64,000 nt of DNA from positions 1,302,001-1,366,000 of the forward strand of contig JABFGC010000001.1 in the NCBI GenBank assembly GCA_013112685.1, read 5' to 3'. The notes beneath the pieces were generated by a model. It saw only the letters and a list, made by a program, of their open reading frames with translations, ran no database searches and was not told where the DNA came from. Below, piece after piece: positions 27,142 through 36,080 of this stretch (the stretch's first letter is position 1; each line of letters starts with the position of its first letter). This stretch comes from Chloroflexota bacterium (GTDB lineage: Bacteria; Chloroflexota; Anaerolineae; Anaerolineales; Villigracilaceae). The position numbers and the translations under genes are program-made.

Positions 27142-27545
27142 CCGATCCATTCCACGTTCAACTTGGACGGGTGCATGGAGGAGGCGAACAGCCAGTAAAG
27201 GCGGACCGCACGCTCAAGCCGGTGCCGGGTCCCAGTTTCATCGAAATGCTTGAACAAGTGCAGGGCGTCCGATTTTCCAACCATGCCCTCAAGCGCCTGC
27301 AAAGCCGCGCGATCCATCTGGACAGCGAAAACGTAAACCGGCTGTCGGAGGCGATTGACAAGGCTGAAAAGCGCGGCGGGAAATCGTCGCTCGTGATGGT
27401 GGATGATCTGGCTTTCATCGTGAACGTCCAGGACCGCATCGTGGTCACGGCGCTGGATGCGAACCAGCGCGGCGAGGGCGTGTTCACCCGGATTGACAGC
27501 GTGGTCTTTGCCGACCCCAAATCATCCATAGACGTAAAAGGATAA
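27138..27545 (+). CDS. Flagellar operon protein of the TIGR02530 type
   Basis: The 135-residue protein contains GVRFSNHALKRLQSRAIHLD, then NRLSEAIDKAEKRGGKSSLV and DDLAFIVNVQDRIVVTAL, which match the short family found between flgD and flgE in Firmicutes-type flagellar operons. Its biochemical function is not known to me; a role in hook assembly is inferred from position. It overlaps flgD by 4 bp. Confidence 0.78.
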   Translation: MTDPFHVQLGRVHGGGEQPVKADRTLKPVPGPSFIEMLEQVQGVRFSNHALKRLQSRAIHLDSENVNRLSEAIDKAEKRGGKSSLVMVDDLAFIVNVQDRIVVTALDANQRGEGVFTRIDSVVFADPKSSIDVKG

Positions 27546-27621
27546 CCTTTCCATACCGATTTTCAAACAGGCTGGCCCTCTTGGAGGAAAGCCTGCAAAC
27601 CAACCTACAGGAGAAAACAAA

Positions 27622-28895
27622 ATGATCCGCTCGATGTTTACCTCGATCAGTGCTTTGAACATGCACCAGAAATACCTGGATGTCACCGCCAACAACCTCG
27701 CCAACGCCAATACCAACGGTTACAAATCCAGTCGCGTCCTGTTCCATGACCAGTTTTCCCAAATCCTCGCGCCCGGTTCGGGACCCACCGACGTTCTCGG
27801 CGGCACCAACCCGACCCAAATCGGGCTCGGCGTGCGCCTCGGCTACGTCTCCCCGAACTTTACCCGGGGGGACCCTGCAAAACACGGGCCGCAACATGGG
27901 CCCTCGGCATTCAGGGCGACGGCTTCTTTGTTTACGGTCAGGATGCCGCCCGCCGTTACTCGCGCGAAGGCTCGATGAGTCTCGACGCCGAAGGCTACCT
28001 CGTCAACTCAGCGACGGGTCTGCGGACTCAGGGATGGCTGGTCGGCGACGATGGAGTGGATACCAACCTGCCAGTGGACGACATCCAAATCGTCACCGAC
28101 AAGACGGTTGCCAAAGCCACGGAAAATGTTTATCTGGGCGGCAATTTGAACGCGGCAACGCCCACAGACGGCACCGGCACGGTGACGGTCTCTATGGGTG
28201 TGTACGACTCGCTGGGCGCTCTCCAGACCGCTTCGGTCAAATTCACGCGCCAAGCCGCCGACCCGCTCGTGTGGGATTGGGCAATCGTTGACCCCGCCAC
28301 CGGGCTTCCCGATCCCGCCGCCGGCGCAGGCGCTGGCACGATCACCTTCGATGCGAACGGCCAGCTGGATGCAACCCTGGCGACCAACCCAACGGTGACG
28401 ACTCCGGTTCAAATCCCCGGTTCGGCTGGTTCTGCCAACGGGGGTCAGGTCGCCCTGACGCTTGATTTTTCCAAACTGACCATGTTGAACTCCGCCGCCA
28501 GCGTCGCAGTCACCAGCCAGGACGGCTTGCCCGCCGGAAACGTGTCCGACGTGTATATTTCCCCCAACGACGGCGTGATCTCCCTTGTGTATTCGAATGG
28601 GATGACCGAACAGGTGGGGCAGGTGGCATTGGCGCGTTTCAACAATCCCAACGGTTTGCTGAAAGCGGAAGGCACCGCGTTCATCGCGGGAATTAACTCC
28701 GGCGAGGCGCAGATCGGCGCTGCCTCCACCGGCGGACGCGGCAGTATCGCCTCCGGCTACCTTGAAGCCTCCAACGTGGACATGGCGCAGGAATTCACCA
28801 ACATGATCCTCGCCCAGCGCGGCTTCCAGGCGTCTTCGCGCGTGATCACCACATCAGATGAAATCCTGCAGGAGTTAGTCAACCTCAAGCGCTAA
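27622..28895 (+). CDS. flgE: Flagellar hook protein FlgE (two apparent frameshifts)
   Basis: FlgE is the hook subunit. It starts MIRSMFTSISALNMHQKYLD with VTANNLANANTNGYKSSRVL. Breaks lie at 27866-27871 (six G for five: NFTRGTLQNTGRNM) and 27898-27900 (GGGCCC for GGCCC: ALGIQGDGFFVYGQDAARRY). The C-terminus, EASNVDMAQEFTNMILAQRG followed by FQASSRVITTSDEILQELVN, is diagnostic. The reconstructed length is about 423 residues. AGGAG precedes the ATG. A strong terminator follows, closing the operon. Confidence 0.93.
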
Positions 28896-28906
28896 AAGGT
28901 ACGTTG

Positions 28907-28948
28907 AAAAACCGGCTGGTGTCGAAAACGATGCCAGCCGGTTTTCTT
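28907..28948 (+). terminator. Rho-independent terminator after flgE
   Basis: AAAACCGGCTGG / CCAGCCGGTTTT with a short loop, followed by CTTATTT. It ends the flgC-flgE operon. Confidence 0.75.
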
Positions 28949-28950
28949 AT

Positions 28951-29052
28951 TTACTCATGTTACACACCCTCATCCCCAACCCTTCCCCCAGAGGGGGAAG
29001 GGAGTCCCTCTCCCATTCGGAGAGGGTTAAGGTGAGGGCATGTGACGAGTAA
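28951..29052. repeat. Repeat family B, copy 1 (GC-rich palindromic element)
   Basis: The ends TTACTCATGTTACACACCCT and (reverse complement of the right end) TTACTCGTCACATGCCCT form terminal inverted repeats. The interior has the C-rich/G-rich arms CCCTTCCCCC..GGGGGAAGGG and CCCTCTCC..GGAGAGGG. Two further copies lie at 38865-38959 and 44783-44873. It is noncoding. Confidence 0.75.
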
Positions 29053-29118
29053 AAAAATCCGTGCCAATTCGTGAAATCACTGGCAGGGGTTTTGGGTTTC
29101 CGATCAGCAGAGAAACAT

Positions 29119-29943
29119 TTACTTTTTGAGATTGTGCAGCCCATCCGACAATACCCCCAAATCCCGGATGATCTCGGTCTGGCGCTGGGCGATGTATTGC
29201 AAAACCGCCGCGCGCGCGAGGTCCTTGAAGAACAGCCTCAACCCCACCCGGTAGCGGCTGAGGGGAAAATCGGGATGCACAGAAACGACCTTCCCCTGCG
29301 TTGTGATCACCACCCTGCCGTCCTGTCCCTTTGGCAGTTCAGACTGGGACAGGGAACCGGTGACACGTCCCTCCCGCAGGGGTCGGGTGGGTTTCCTGAT
29401 TTTTTGCGATATCCCGTCCGGGAGTGAGAGCGTCGCCGAGAGTGTGCGTCCCGCCTGGCACAGCCTCGAAGGGAACATATAATCCTCGAAATAAATGCCC
29501 GCCCCTTCCGCAGAAATATCCGCCAGCAGGGCGTAAAACTCCGAGGCGGAACCCTCGAATTTGACGATCATGATCAATGGCGACTCGGGCTCCACCCGAA
29601 TCTGCATCCGTTCGCCGATCCCTTTCTGCGCCGTTTCCAGGTTTGCCAATGTTGCCTCCTCCCTCCCCAAATGGAGACCGACCACCTGCGAATGGAGAAT
29701 GAAAGGCAGTTCCTCCCCCAGCAAATACGTTTCCCGCTGAAAATAGAGGCAGGCAAGTTGATACATGTTGCTGCGCACTTGTATCTCCGAGCCGCCGATG
29801 GAGTTGATGCGGGCGTCGTACGAGATGGGCAGACCCTTGAAGATATTCAACAACTTGATCCCGGATTGGTTTCTGGCAATCTGCTCCAACAACGGGTATG
29901 GGTTTACGCCGAGCATCAAGGGGATTCTCGAAGGACGATTCAA
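29119..29943 (-). CDS. PilZ/YcgR-like protein
   Basis: The 274-residue protein has an N-terminal YcgR-like beta domain (IYFQRETYLLGEEL region) and a C-terminal PilZ-like domain with LLADISAEGAGIYF, which fits the (D/N)xSxxG half of the c-di-GMP motif. The RxxxR half is not obvious, so nucleotide binding is uncertain. It ends VGLRLFFKDLARAAVLQYIA. YcgR proteins brake the flagellar motor; position beside the flagellar locus suits this. It overlaps the upstream M23 gene by 4 bp (ATGA). Confidence 0.6.
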   Translation of the reverse strand: MNRPSRIPLMLGVNPYPLLEQIARNQSGIKLLNIFKGLPISYDARINSIGGSEIQVRSNMYQLACLYFQRETYLLGEELPFILHSQVVGLHLGREEATLANLETAQKGIGERMQIRVEPESPLIMIVKFEGSASEFYALLADISAEGAGIYFEDYMFPSRLCQAGRTLSATLSLPDGISQKIRKPTRPLREGRVTGSLSQSELPKGQDGRVVITTQGKVVSVHPDFPLSRYRVGLRLFFKDLARAAVLQYIAQRQTEIIRDLGVLSDGLHNLKK

Positions 29944-30629
29944 CCCCCGCCCAGTGTGGCGGAAGTTGGATCAATGGGGACTCTGTTCTTGCGGATCTCA
30001 TAATGCAAATGCGGTCCCGTGGAATTTCCGGTGTTTCCAGAAAGCCCAATGGTGACGCCCGCCTTTACAAAATCTCCCACCGAAACCGGAATGCTGGAGA
30101 GATGCGCATAATACGTCCGATATGCGCCGTTCTCGACAATGACCAAATTCCCATAGCCCTGATCGTTCCAACCGGCATGTACGACCCTGCCATCCATCGT
30201 GGTTCGGACCGGCGTCCCCACAGGGATGCCGATGTCCAGACCTTTATGCCTGCCATGGAATTCCTGCGTTAATCTTCCTCCTGTGACGGGACGGCCCAAC
30301 GGTTCAGGCTGGGACCCGGTGACTGCTCCTGCTGAAAATGGGCTTTGTGCGGCGGCTGAAACATTGCCGGACGAATCCTGTTCCAGTTGCTGTTCCACGA
30401 GCCTTTCGATCAGGAGCAGCATCAACGGCGCCATCAAATCGCTCATGCTCATCCCCAAACCGGCGGATGGACCCATCCCGGTCATGCCGCTCGTGGCGGT
30501 CATGACCGACAAAATTTCCTTAAAGGAAGAAACGATGCCGGATGTTGACGTCGCTGCATTTTTGGGTTGGGCGACTTCCCCGGAGGAGAGACCGTAGGTC
30601 GGGGAGATCGGGCTGAAGATGTTTGTCAT
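29940..30629 (-). CDS. M23 metallopeptidase (LytM/lysostaphin type) without signal peptide
   Basis: The 229-residue protein has a C-terminal M23 domain with zinc ligands in RHKGLDIGIPVG (H-x-G-x-D) and TGPHLHYEIRKN (HxH), plus GLSGNTGNSTGPH. It should cut peptidoglycan cross-links. The N-terminus lacks a Sec signal and contains LMLLLIERLVEQQLEQDSSG, similar to the N-terminus of the lytic transglycosylase at 23750-24310. ATG 30629 is chosen because the likely -10 box lies at 30639-30644, which makes the mRNA almost leaderless. Confidence 0.85.
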   Translation of the reverse strand: MTNIFSPISPTYGLSSGEVAQPKNAATSTSGIVSSFKEILSVMTATSGMTGMGPSAGLGMSMSDLMAPLMLLLIERLVEQQLEQDSSGNVSAAAQSPFSAGAVTGSQPEPLGRPVTGGRLTQEFHGRHKGLDIGIPVGTPVRTTMDGRVVHAGWNDQGYGNLVIVENGAYRTYYAHLSSIPVSVGDFVKAGVTIGLSGNTGNSTGPHLHYEIRKNRVPIDPTSATLGGG

Positions 30630-30638
30630 AATGCACCC

Positions 30639-30671
30639 ATTGTATAGGCACAACCGGGGAAGCGCAGTAAA
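30639..30671 (-). promoter_or_regulatory. Putative promoter of the M23/PilZ operon (TTTACT-N21-TACAAT)
   Basis: On the minus strand TTTACT (30666-30671) and TACAAT (30639-30644) are 21 bp apart, the same as the sites before cheA and flgC. Confidence 0.4.
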
Positions 30672-30794
30672 GGAGGCATAAAAATGCTGTTATGTGCGTC
30701 TAAATTGTTTTATCCCGTCTTTACGCAGTATTCAGAAGGGTTTTATAGGCTGACGCGCTCATATCAACTATATTAAGCGCATGGTTCTTCGATT

Positions 30795-32493
30795 ATGTCA
30801 ACACAACCCCCTGTTCGATTTGCCCGTCCGATGAAATCCATGCAGCCGGAACTACAGGTCAGGAAAATACTCGGTCGGACCTATCTCAACGAGAATCGGC
30901 TTGCCGAGGCGCTGGATATTTTCACAAAGATTCTGATGGATTATCCCGACGATCTCGAAACGCTTCTCATCCTGGGCGGTTTCTACCTGGCAGGCGGGGA
31001 CGGAAAGACCGCCAAAAGCATCTATCTGCGCGCGCAACAGTTGGACCCGCAGAATCAAGCCATCGCGCGCCAGATCGTGATGGCGGAGGAATTGGAAGAC
31101 AGCGGCTCTGCCGAACCGGTTCCCACCGACCTTGAAGCGGTGGCGCGCCTGCTCCAGCGTTTGACGGGCGGCACACGCGGCGTTCAGGAAAAGGACATTT
31201 TACGCGCGGCGCAGCTGCTCGAAAAGATCATCCACAGCGAAAACCCTGCCGGGCTGATATCCAACCATCTGGACGAGATTGACAGCCTCCTGCTGGCGTT
31301 GATCGAAGTGAACATCCGCCAGGCTCATGCCGATGGGCGGCTTGAAGTGGCTGAAGCCCTGCGAAACCTGCAACTCAACATAGATTACCAGTTGACCACG
31401 AGGGAGGACGCTAAACCCGTTTTTGACGACCGCACGGCGTCGAACCATGCCATATTTCAGGGCGACCTCCTGATGCTTCTGCCCGATCTCGAACAAAAAT
31501 CGAAGCGTATGGCGCTTCTATCCCCGGCGTTGGGATCCCTTGGGTGCAGGGTCAATGAAAAGGATGACTATGTTCCGGGACGCGACCCCAAACCGGAGGT
31601 TGTGATTGCAGGCAACCCGCACACCAATCCTGCGCTGCTCGAAAGCCTGTCGGCGTTGTCTGCTGCGGGTATTCCGATCATCCTTGATCTCGACTCCGAT
31701 TTCGAGCATTTACCGGTTTCGCATCGGGAATATGACACAAAGGGATTGGGCACTCACGCACTCAGCAACGCCTACACAGCCGCGCTCTCGCTTGCGGATA
31801 TCGTTTCCGTGCCCTCCGAGGAGCAAGCCGCCTCGCTTCAGGGGCCTGACGCGCCAGGTTTGCGTGATCCCCGACGGTTGGTCCCGCCGGAACCGGCTTT
31901 GGGAGAAGGATCCGGCTCCTCGCGGCACGATCAACCTCGGCTGGGTCGGATGCGGAGCGGGCGGTCAACTCGAAGACTTGATGATGATCCGTCGTTTCCT
32001 GGTACGGATCGTCCGCGAGTTTTCCAACACCCGCATTGTCATCATCGGCGATTCCCAAGCCTACCGCCTCTTCGACGGTTTGCCGGAACACAGACGCCTG
32101 TACCTGCCGATGGCGGCGCACGAGGAATTTCCCCATCTTCTCAGCCAGCTCGATGTGCTGGCAGTTCCCCTCCGCAGCGCCCCTTATAACATCTCCCTGC
32201 CCGATACGATCCTTGTGGAGGCAGGGGCAAGGGGCATCCCCTGGATCGCATCTCCGATTCCCGCGTTTCGCCGCTGGGCGGCTGGGGGAATCCTCCCCGA
32301 GTCTTTGGATGAATGGCATCTCTCCCTGCGGCAGTTGGTGAAGGATCAGGAGTTTTGCAAAAGACTGGGAAAGGCAGGCAGGAACGCCGCCCAAATGAGA
32401 GAGATGAGCCGTGTGGGAGATTTGTGGCTGGAGGTTATCGCGCGGGCAGCTCACGTAAGCGCTGCCCGATCGCGGATGATGGAAAGAGTATAG
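30795..32493 (+). CDS. TPR-glycosyltransferase (GT4-like), apparent frameshift
   Basis: A protein of about 565 residues. Residues about 20-100 form two TPR repeats (LGRTYLNENRLAEALDIFTK, LGGFYLAGGDGKTAKSIYLR). The C-terminal half looks like a GT-B glycosyltransferase: TINLGWVGCGAGGQLEDL, RIVIIGDSQAYRLF, then LSQLDVLAVPLRSAPYNISL and a donor-site-like DTILVEAGARGIPWIASPIP. The frame breaks at 31841-31844 (GGGG for GGG: SLQGLTRQVCVIPDGW). It lies next to the flagellar genes, so a flagellin glycosylation role is possible but unproven. Confidence 0.7.
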
Positions 32494-32523
32494 CGAAACC
32501 TTATTCGATGCTGGAGCAGAAAA

Positions 32524-33612
32524 GTGATCATCACGTATATTCATTTGGACAGCCCGGAAGACGAACTGCAAGTACGGTTAAGATGCCGGAATTTTTCCGA
32601 CGCGATCAATCGCGTGGGCTGGCATAGCGCGCATTTGCTGGATATGAATTCCTTTATTCAGGATACCCCGGATGCTCACAAAGTCTGTGCCGCGTCGGAC
32701 CTTCTGATCGTTCACCTCGTCCGCCGCTGTTTCCAAGGTTCCGTCCTGCAAGCCATAGCGTATTGGAAGGCGCATGACAAAAAAGTGATCGTGGATTTCG
32801 ACCAAGCCATTGGCCGCCTCACTCCCGATGTCCCCGGCGATTCATTCTGGTTGGAGGACGCTCCTTTGGGAGGCGGCGCGAACGGGGTTCGGGGAAGCCA
32901 AGCCGTCTTGACGCCGCTGGAGGAATTCAAGCAGGGGTTGGGGATGATTGACGCGGCGATCGTATCCTCCTCCCGGCTCATGGCGGATTGGCCGCGTTAT
33001 ATGGATGTCCATGAGGTTCCCGACTATCTTAATACAGACCAGTATCCCGGCTTCAAGCAGGCGCACGAGGATGAAATTTGGATCGGCGTGGCGAACGGCA
33101 CGAGGAACGCCAGCATGAGAGACAGCGGACTTCTAAGCGCGTTGGAGAACGTTTGCCGCAGGCATCCACACGTGAAACTGGTAACGCCCGCCATAGAAGA
33201 GGATGGACATGGGCTGGAGGGCATCCGTGCCTCGCAACGGATGAGTTATCCGCTCAACTCCTTCGAAGAATGGGCTGATATTCTGCCCAAATTGGATATC
33301 GGGCTTTTGCCCATTTGCGGAGATTACGACCTTCGGCTGGGAAGGATCAGCCTGCTAGAGTTTATGGTATCGAAGACCCCCTGGCTTGTCAGCAACCAGC
33401 CCGTCCTCCGCGATCTTGCCCGGTTTGGGAAATTTGTTCAGAATACACCCGACGCCTGGGAAACCGCCATTTTGAAGGCGATGGACAATATGGATACCCT
33501 TCAAAAAAGGGCGGCGGGAGAACCGTTCCTGTTTGCCCTCAGCCAGGACATCAACGTGAATATTGATAAAGTGCTTAAACTTTTTACCCGCATCCTTATT
33601 CAGGCGAAGTGA
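32524..33612 (+). CDS. Glycosyltransferase-like protein
   Basis: The 362-residue protein starts with GTG (VIITYIHLDSPEDELQVRLR). SDLLIVHLVRRCFQGSVLQA, DKKVIVDFDQAIGRL, and the later block DILPKLDIGLLPICGDYDLR with SLLEFMVSKTPWLVSNQPVL resemble GT4-type donor domains and the partner gene just upstream. It follows after 30 bp and is probably co-transcribed. Substrate is unknown. Its stop overlaps the next start. Confidence 0.6.
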   Translation: MIITYIHLDSPEDELQVRLRCRNFSDAINRVGWHSAHLLDMNSFIQDTPDAHKVCAASDLLIVHLVRRCFQGSVLQAIAYWKAHDKKVIVDFDQAIGRLTPDVPGDSFWLEDAPLGGGANGVRGSQAVLTPLEEFKQGLGMIDAAIVSSSRLMADWPRYMDVHEVPDYLNTDQYPGFKQAHEDEIWIGVANGTRNASMRDSGLLSALENVCRRHPHVKLVTPAIEEDGHGLEGIRASQRMSYPLNSFEEWADILPKLDIGLLPICGDYDLRLGRISLLEFMVSKTPWLVSNQPVLRDLARFGKFVQNTPDAWETAILKAMDNMDTLQKRAAGEPFLFALSQDINVNIDKVLKLFTRILIQAK

Positions 33613-34450
33613 TCAGGTGCAGGATGATAAGCCCCAACCCGAAATTGAACGCTGAAGGATGGGAGGTCACTCCCCGTCCTTCCAACGCGGTAAAACCCCC
33701 CGTCATGATCGAAATCCCTGCGGGCGAATTCCTGATGGGCACGAGCGATGAGAACATCGTGCAGTTGCAAATACGGGAGTCGGACTGGGCTTATGAATGG
33801 GCTGACAACGATTTCTTCATTGCAGAACAGCCGCAGCACATCGTTTCGCTGCCTGCATTCGAGATCGCCAAATACCCGGTGACCAATGCCGATTACCATA
33901 ATTTCGTCCTGGATGTCGGGCACCGCCTCCCGCGCAATTGGACCGGCTTTACCTTCCAGGAGGATACCGAAAACCACCCGGTGACGGGCGTGTCCAAGAC
34001 CGACGCCGAGGCGTATATCGAATGGCTGAACCAAAAGACTGGGATGAGTTTCAGGCTTCCGACCGAGGCGGAGTGGGAACGGGCGGCGCGCGGAAACGAC
34101 GGGCGCATCTACCCGTGGGGGAATACCTTCGATCCTTGGCGGTGCAATACAGCCGAAAGCGCCAAGAAAGGGACCACCGCGGTCGGCTTTTATTCGCCCA
34201 CAGGGGACAGCCCATGCAGCGCGGCAGACATGGTGGGGAACGTCTGGGAATGGACGCAGTCATTGTTTTTGCAATATCCCTACAACGCCGCGGCGCACGG
34301 GGGGGAAATCAAAGCCAAAGGGCGTTACGTTGTACGAGGGGGGCGTGGTACTACACTCGCAAACTGGCGCGTTGCGCCGCGCGTGAGGGAATCGTCGCCA
34401 GCCACCTTTCCCCTTCCATTGGATTTCGCCTGGCTCGTTCTCCCGGTTAG
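33609..34450 (+). CDS. FGE-sulfatase-fold (SUMF1-like) protein, probably non-catalytic; apparent frameshift
   Basis: About 280 residues with the FGE fold: IEIPAGEFLMGTSDENI, EIAKYPVTNADYHNFV, FRLPTEAEWERAARG, YPWGN, DMVGNVWEWTQ. The frame breaks at 34338-34343, where a G is missing; restoring it gives VVRGGAWYYTRKLARCAARE and SIGFRLARSPG, the expected end. The long open extension to 34790 is an antisense artefact over the kinase gene. The CxxxxC pair of true formylglycine-generating enzymes is absent, so it is more likely an EgtB/PvdO-type relative or a binding module. It may start at GTG 33609 or ATG 33624. Confidence 0.75.
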
Positions 34451-34460
34451 TGCGGCTGAT

Positions 34461-36080
34461 TCAATATTCGGCAGGATCGGTCGCCGGGAGTGTGATAATA
34501 AACTTCGTGCCTTTGCCGGGCGTGGTTTCGAATTGAATATCCCCGCGGTGTTCCTTGATTGCCTGAAGGCTGACCGAGAGACCCAAGCCGGTGCCCTTGC
34601 CCACTTCCTTGGTGGTGAAAAACGGCTTGAAGACGTGCGCCTGATGTTCCGACGCTATGCCTCTGCCGTTGTCCGAGATGACGACGCTGAACCCCCTGTT
34701 TTCGTACCGCGTCGAAATGGATATCCTGCCCCGCTTCGATTCGACGGCTCCAATCGCATTGTTAATCAGGTTGATCCAGACCCCCTTTAACTGGTTTTTG
34801 TTGGCGAAAATGGGAGGAAGTTCCCTCGCCAGATTGAGTTTGACCGAAATCGCACGCTTGTTGATCTCATATCGCAGGAGGGAAATCGCGTCCTCGATCG
34901 TTTCATTGAGCGAGACTTCCTCGAACTCGAAGTGTTTTTCCCGGCGCGCGCTGTCCAGGAGGTTGTTGACGATTCTCGCGGCGCGGTCCCCGGCTGTCTC
35001 GATCAACTTGAGCGAATTGATGATGTCGTCGTCCGCCTGGGACAGGTCCCGCATCAGCAATTGGGCATTGGCGATGATCGCCGCCAGCGGGTTGTTGATC
35101 TCGTGCGCCACGTTGGCGGCAAGCTGCCCGATGGACGCCATTTTTTCCGATTGGATCAGGTTTTCCTCCAGCACCCATTTTTCCGTGATGTCCTCCTCGA
35201 AGATGATCACCCGTTCGACGGAATTGTCCTCCTCGCGGATCGGGACGGTGGTGATCTCCCAGTGGGTTAGTGACTCATCCGGTTCGAGTTCGCTCGACGT
35301 GCGGATGGTGGGAATCCCGTCGAACGAGTCCATGATGCGGCACAGCGCGCACGGAGCGGAGCTCCCCTTGAGTTTTTCGTAGCATTTTTCCCCCACCAGT
35401 TCTTCGGGTTGTTTGCCGACCCTTTCGCTGCGGTGCTTGTTGATGGCAATGATGGTGTAAGAGCGGTCCACGATGGTCACGCTGGAAGGGATGTTGTCGA
35501 AAAATGTTCGGAGCGTATTGCGCGAGTTCAGGATCTGCCATTGGGTTGCTTCCAGGTCGGCGTTATTGGCTATCAACTGGCGGTTCTGGTCCGCCGAGAA
35601 GATTGCGTTTGCCACCGCCTTGGCGATCAACCTCAGAAAATTGTCGCGTTCGTCATTGGCAATATCCAATCCGGGATTGATGAATAGCATTGCTCCCAGC
35701 CTGATGTCGTTGACGGACAAGGGGGCAAGCAGGACGGTCCTGACCGACAGCGTTGCCTCCGCACGAATGGCAGGATCAACTCCGAGGTCCGGTTTTGAAG
35801 CGTCGTCAATCAGGGCGATCTCGTCCCCGAGGGAAGCGCAGAGGGCGCTGTCTGTCGTGGGAAAAGCGGTCTCGGATTTCCAGGTTTGCTTGCCGCCGAG
35901 CAATTTCCGGTTCACCCATCCGGGGCTTTCCCGGTCGAATAACAGGAGGATTGCGTCGCTTGCCCCAACGTACTCCTTGATGTTGCCAATGGTTTTCACG
36001 GGGATGGCGTATTGACCGCCGTTTCCGTTTCGTTCCTCCAGCAACGCCTCGAGAAGATGAAGTTCGGATGCCAGATTCAT
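34461..36080 (-). CDS. Sensor histidine kinase (GAF-PAS-HisKA-HATPase)
   Basis: The 539-residue cytosolic kinase has a GAF-like domain (about 1-170), a PAS domain (about 190-310) with an unusual cluster CYEKLKGSSAPCALCR (three Cys), HisKA with AANVAHEINNPLAAIIANAQ, and HATPase_c with NLINNAIGAV, DNGRGIA, TGLGLSV. No membrane segment is visible. The Cys cluster could bind metal or sense redox state, which is inference. Its start overlaps the stop of the response regulator (ATGA), so they are partners. Confidence 0.9.
   Translation of the reverse strand: MNLASELHLLEALLEERNGNGGQYAIPVKTIGNIKEYVGASDAILLLFDRESPGWVNRKLLGGKQTWKSETAFPTTDSALCASLGDEIALIDDASKPDLGVDPAIRAEATLSVRTVLLAPLSVNDIRLGAMLFINPGLDIANDERDNFLRLIAKAVANAIFSADQNRQLIANNADLEATQWQILNSRNTLRTFFDNIPSSVTIVDRSYTIIAINKHRSERVGKQPEELVGEKCYEKLKGSSAPCALCRIMDSFDGIPTIRTSSELEPDESLTHWEITTVPIREEDNSVERVIIFEEDITEKWVLEENLIQSEKMASIGQLAANVAHEINNPLAAIIANAQLLMRDLSQADDDIINSLKLIETAGDRAARIVNNLLDSARREKHFEFEEVSLNETIEDAISLLRYEINKRAISVKLNLARELPPIFANKNQLKGVWINLINNAIGAVESKRGRISISTRYENRGFSVVISDNGRGIASEHQAHVFKPFFTTKEVGKGTGLGLSVSLQAIKEHRGDIQFETTPGKGTKFIITLPATDPAEY

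Noticed and set aside
28951..29052. CRISPR array
   Set aside because: The palindromic repeats occur as single scattered copies, not as regularly spaced units, and no cas genes are present.
33609..34450. Diversity-generating retroelement target, since FGE-type C-lectin folds are common targets
   Set aside because: No reverse transcriptase, template repeat or adenine-mutated variable repeat is seen in the window.
34451..34790. Long C-terminal extension of the FGE-fold protein
   Set aside because: It is antisense to the histidine kinase gene and appears only because of a missing G at 34338-34343. The corrected frame stops at 34450.
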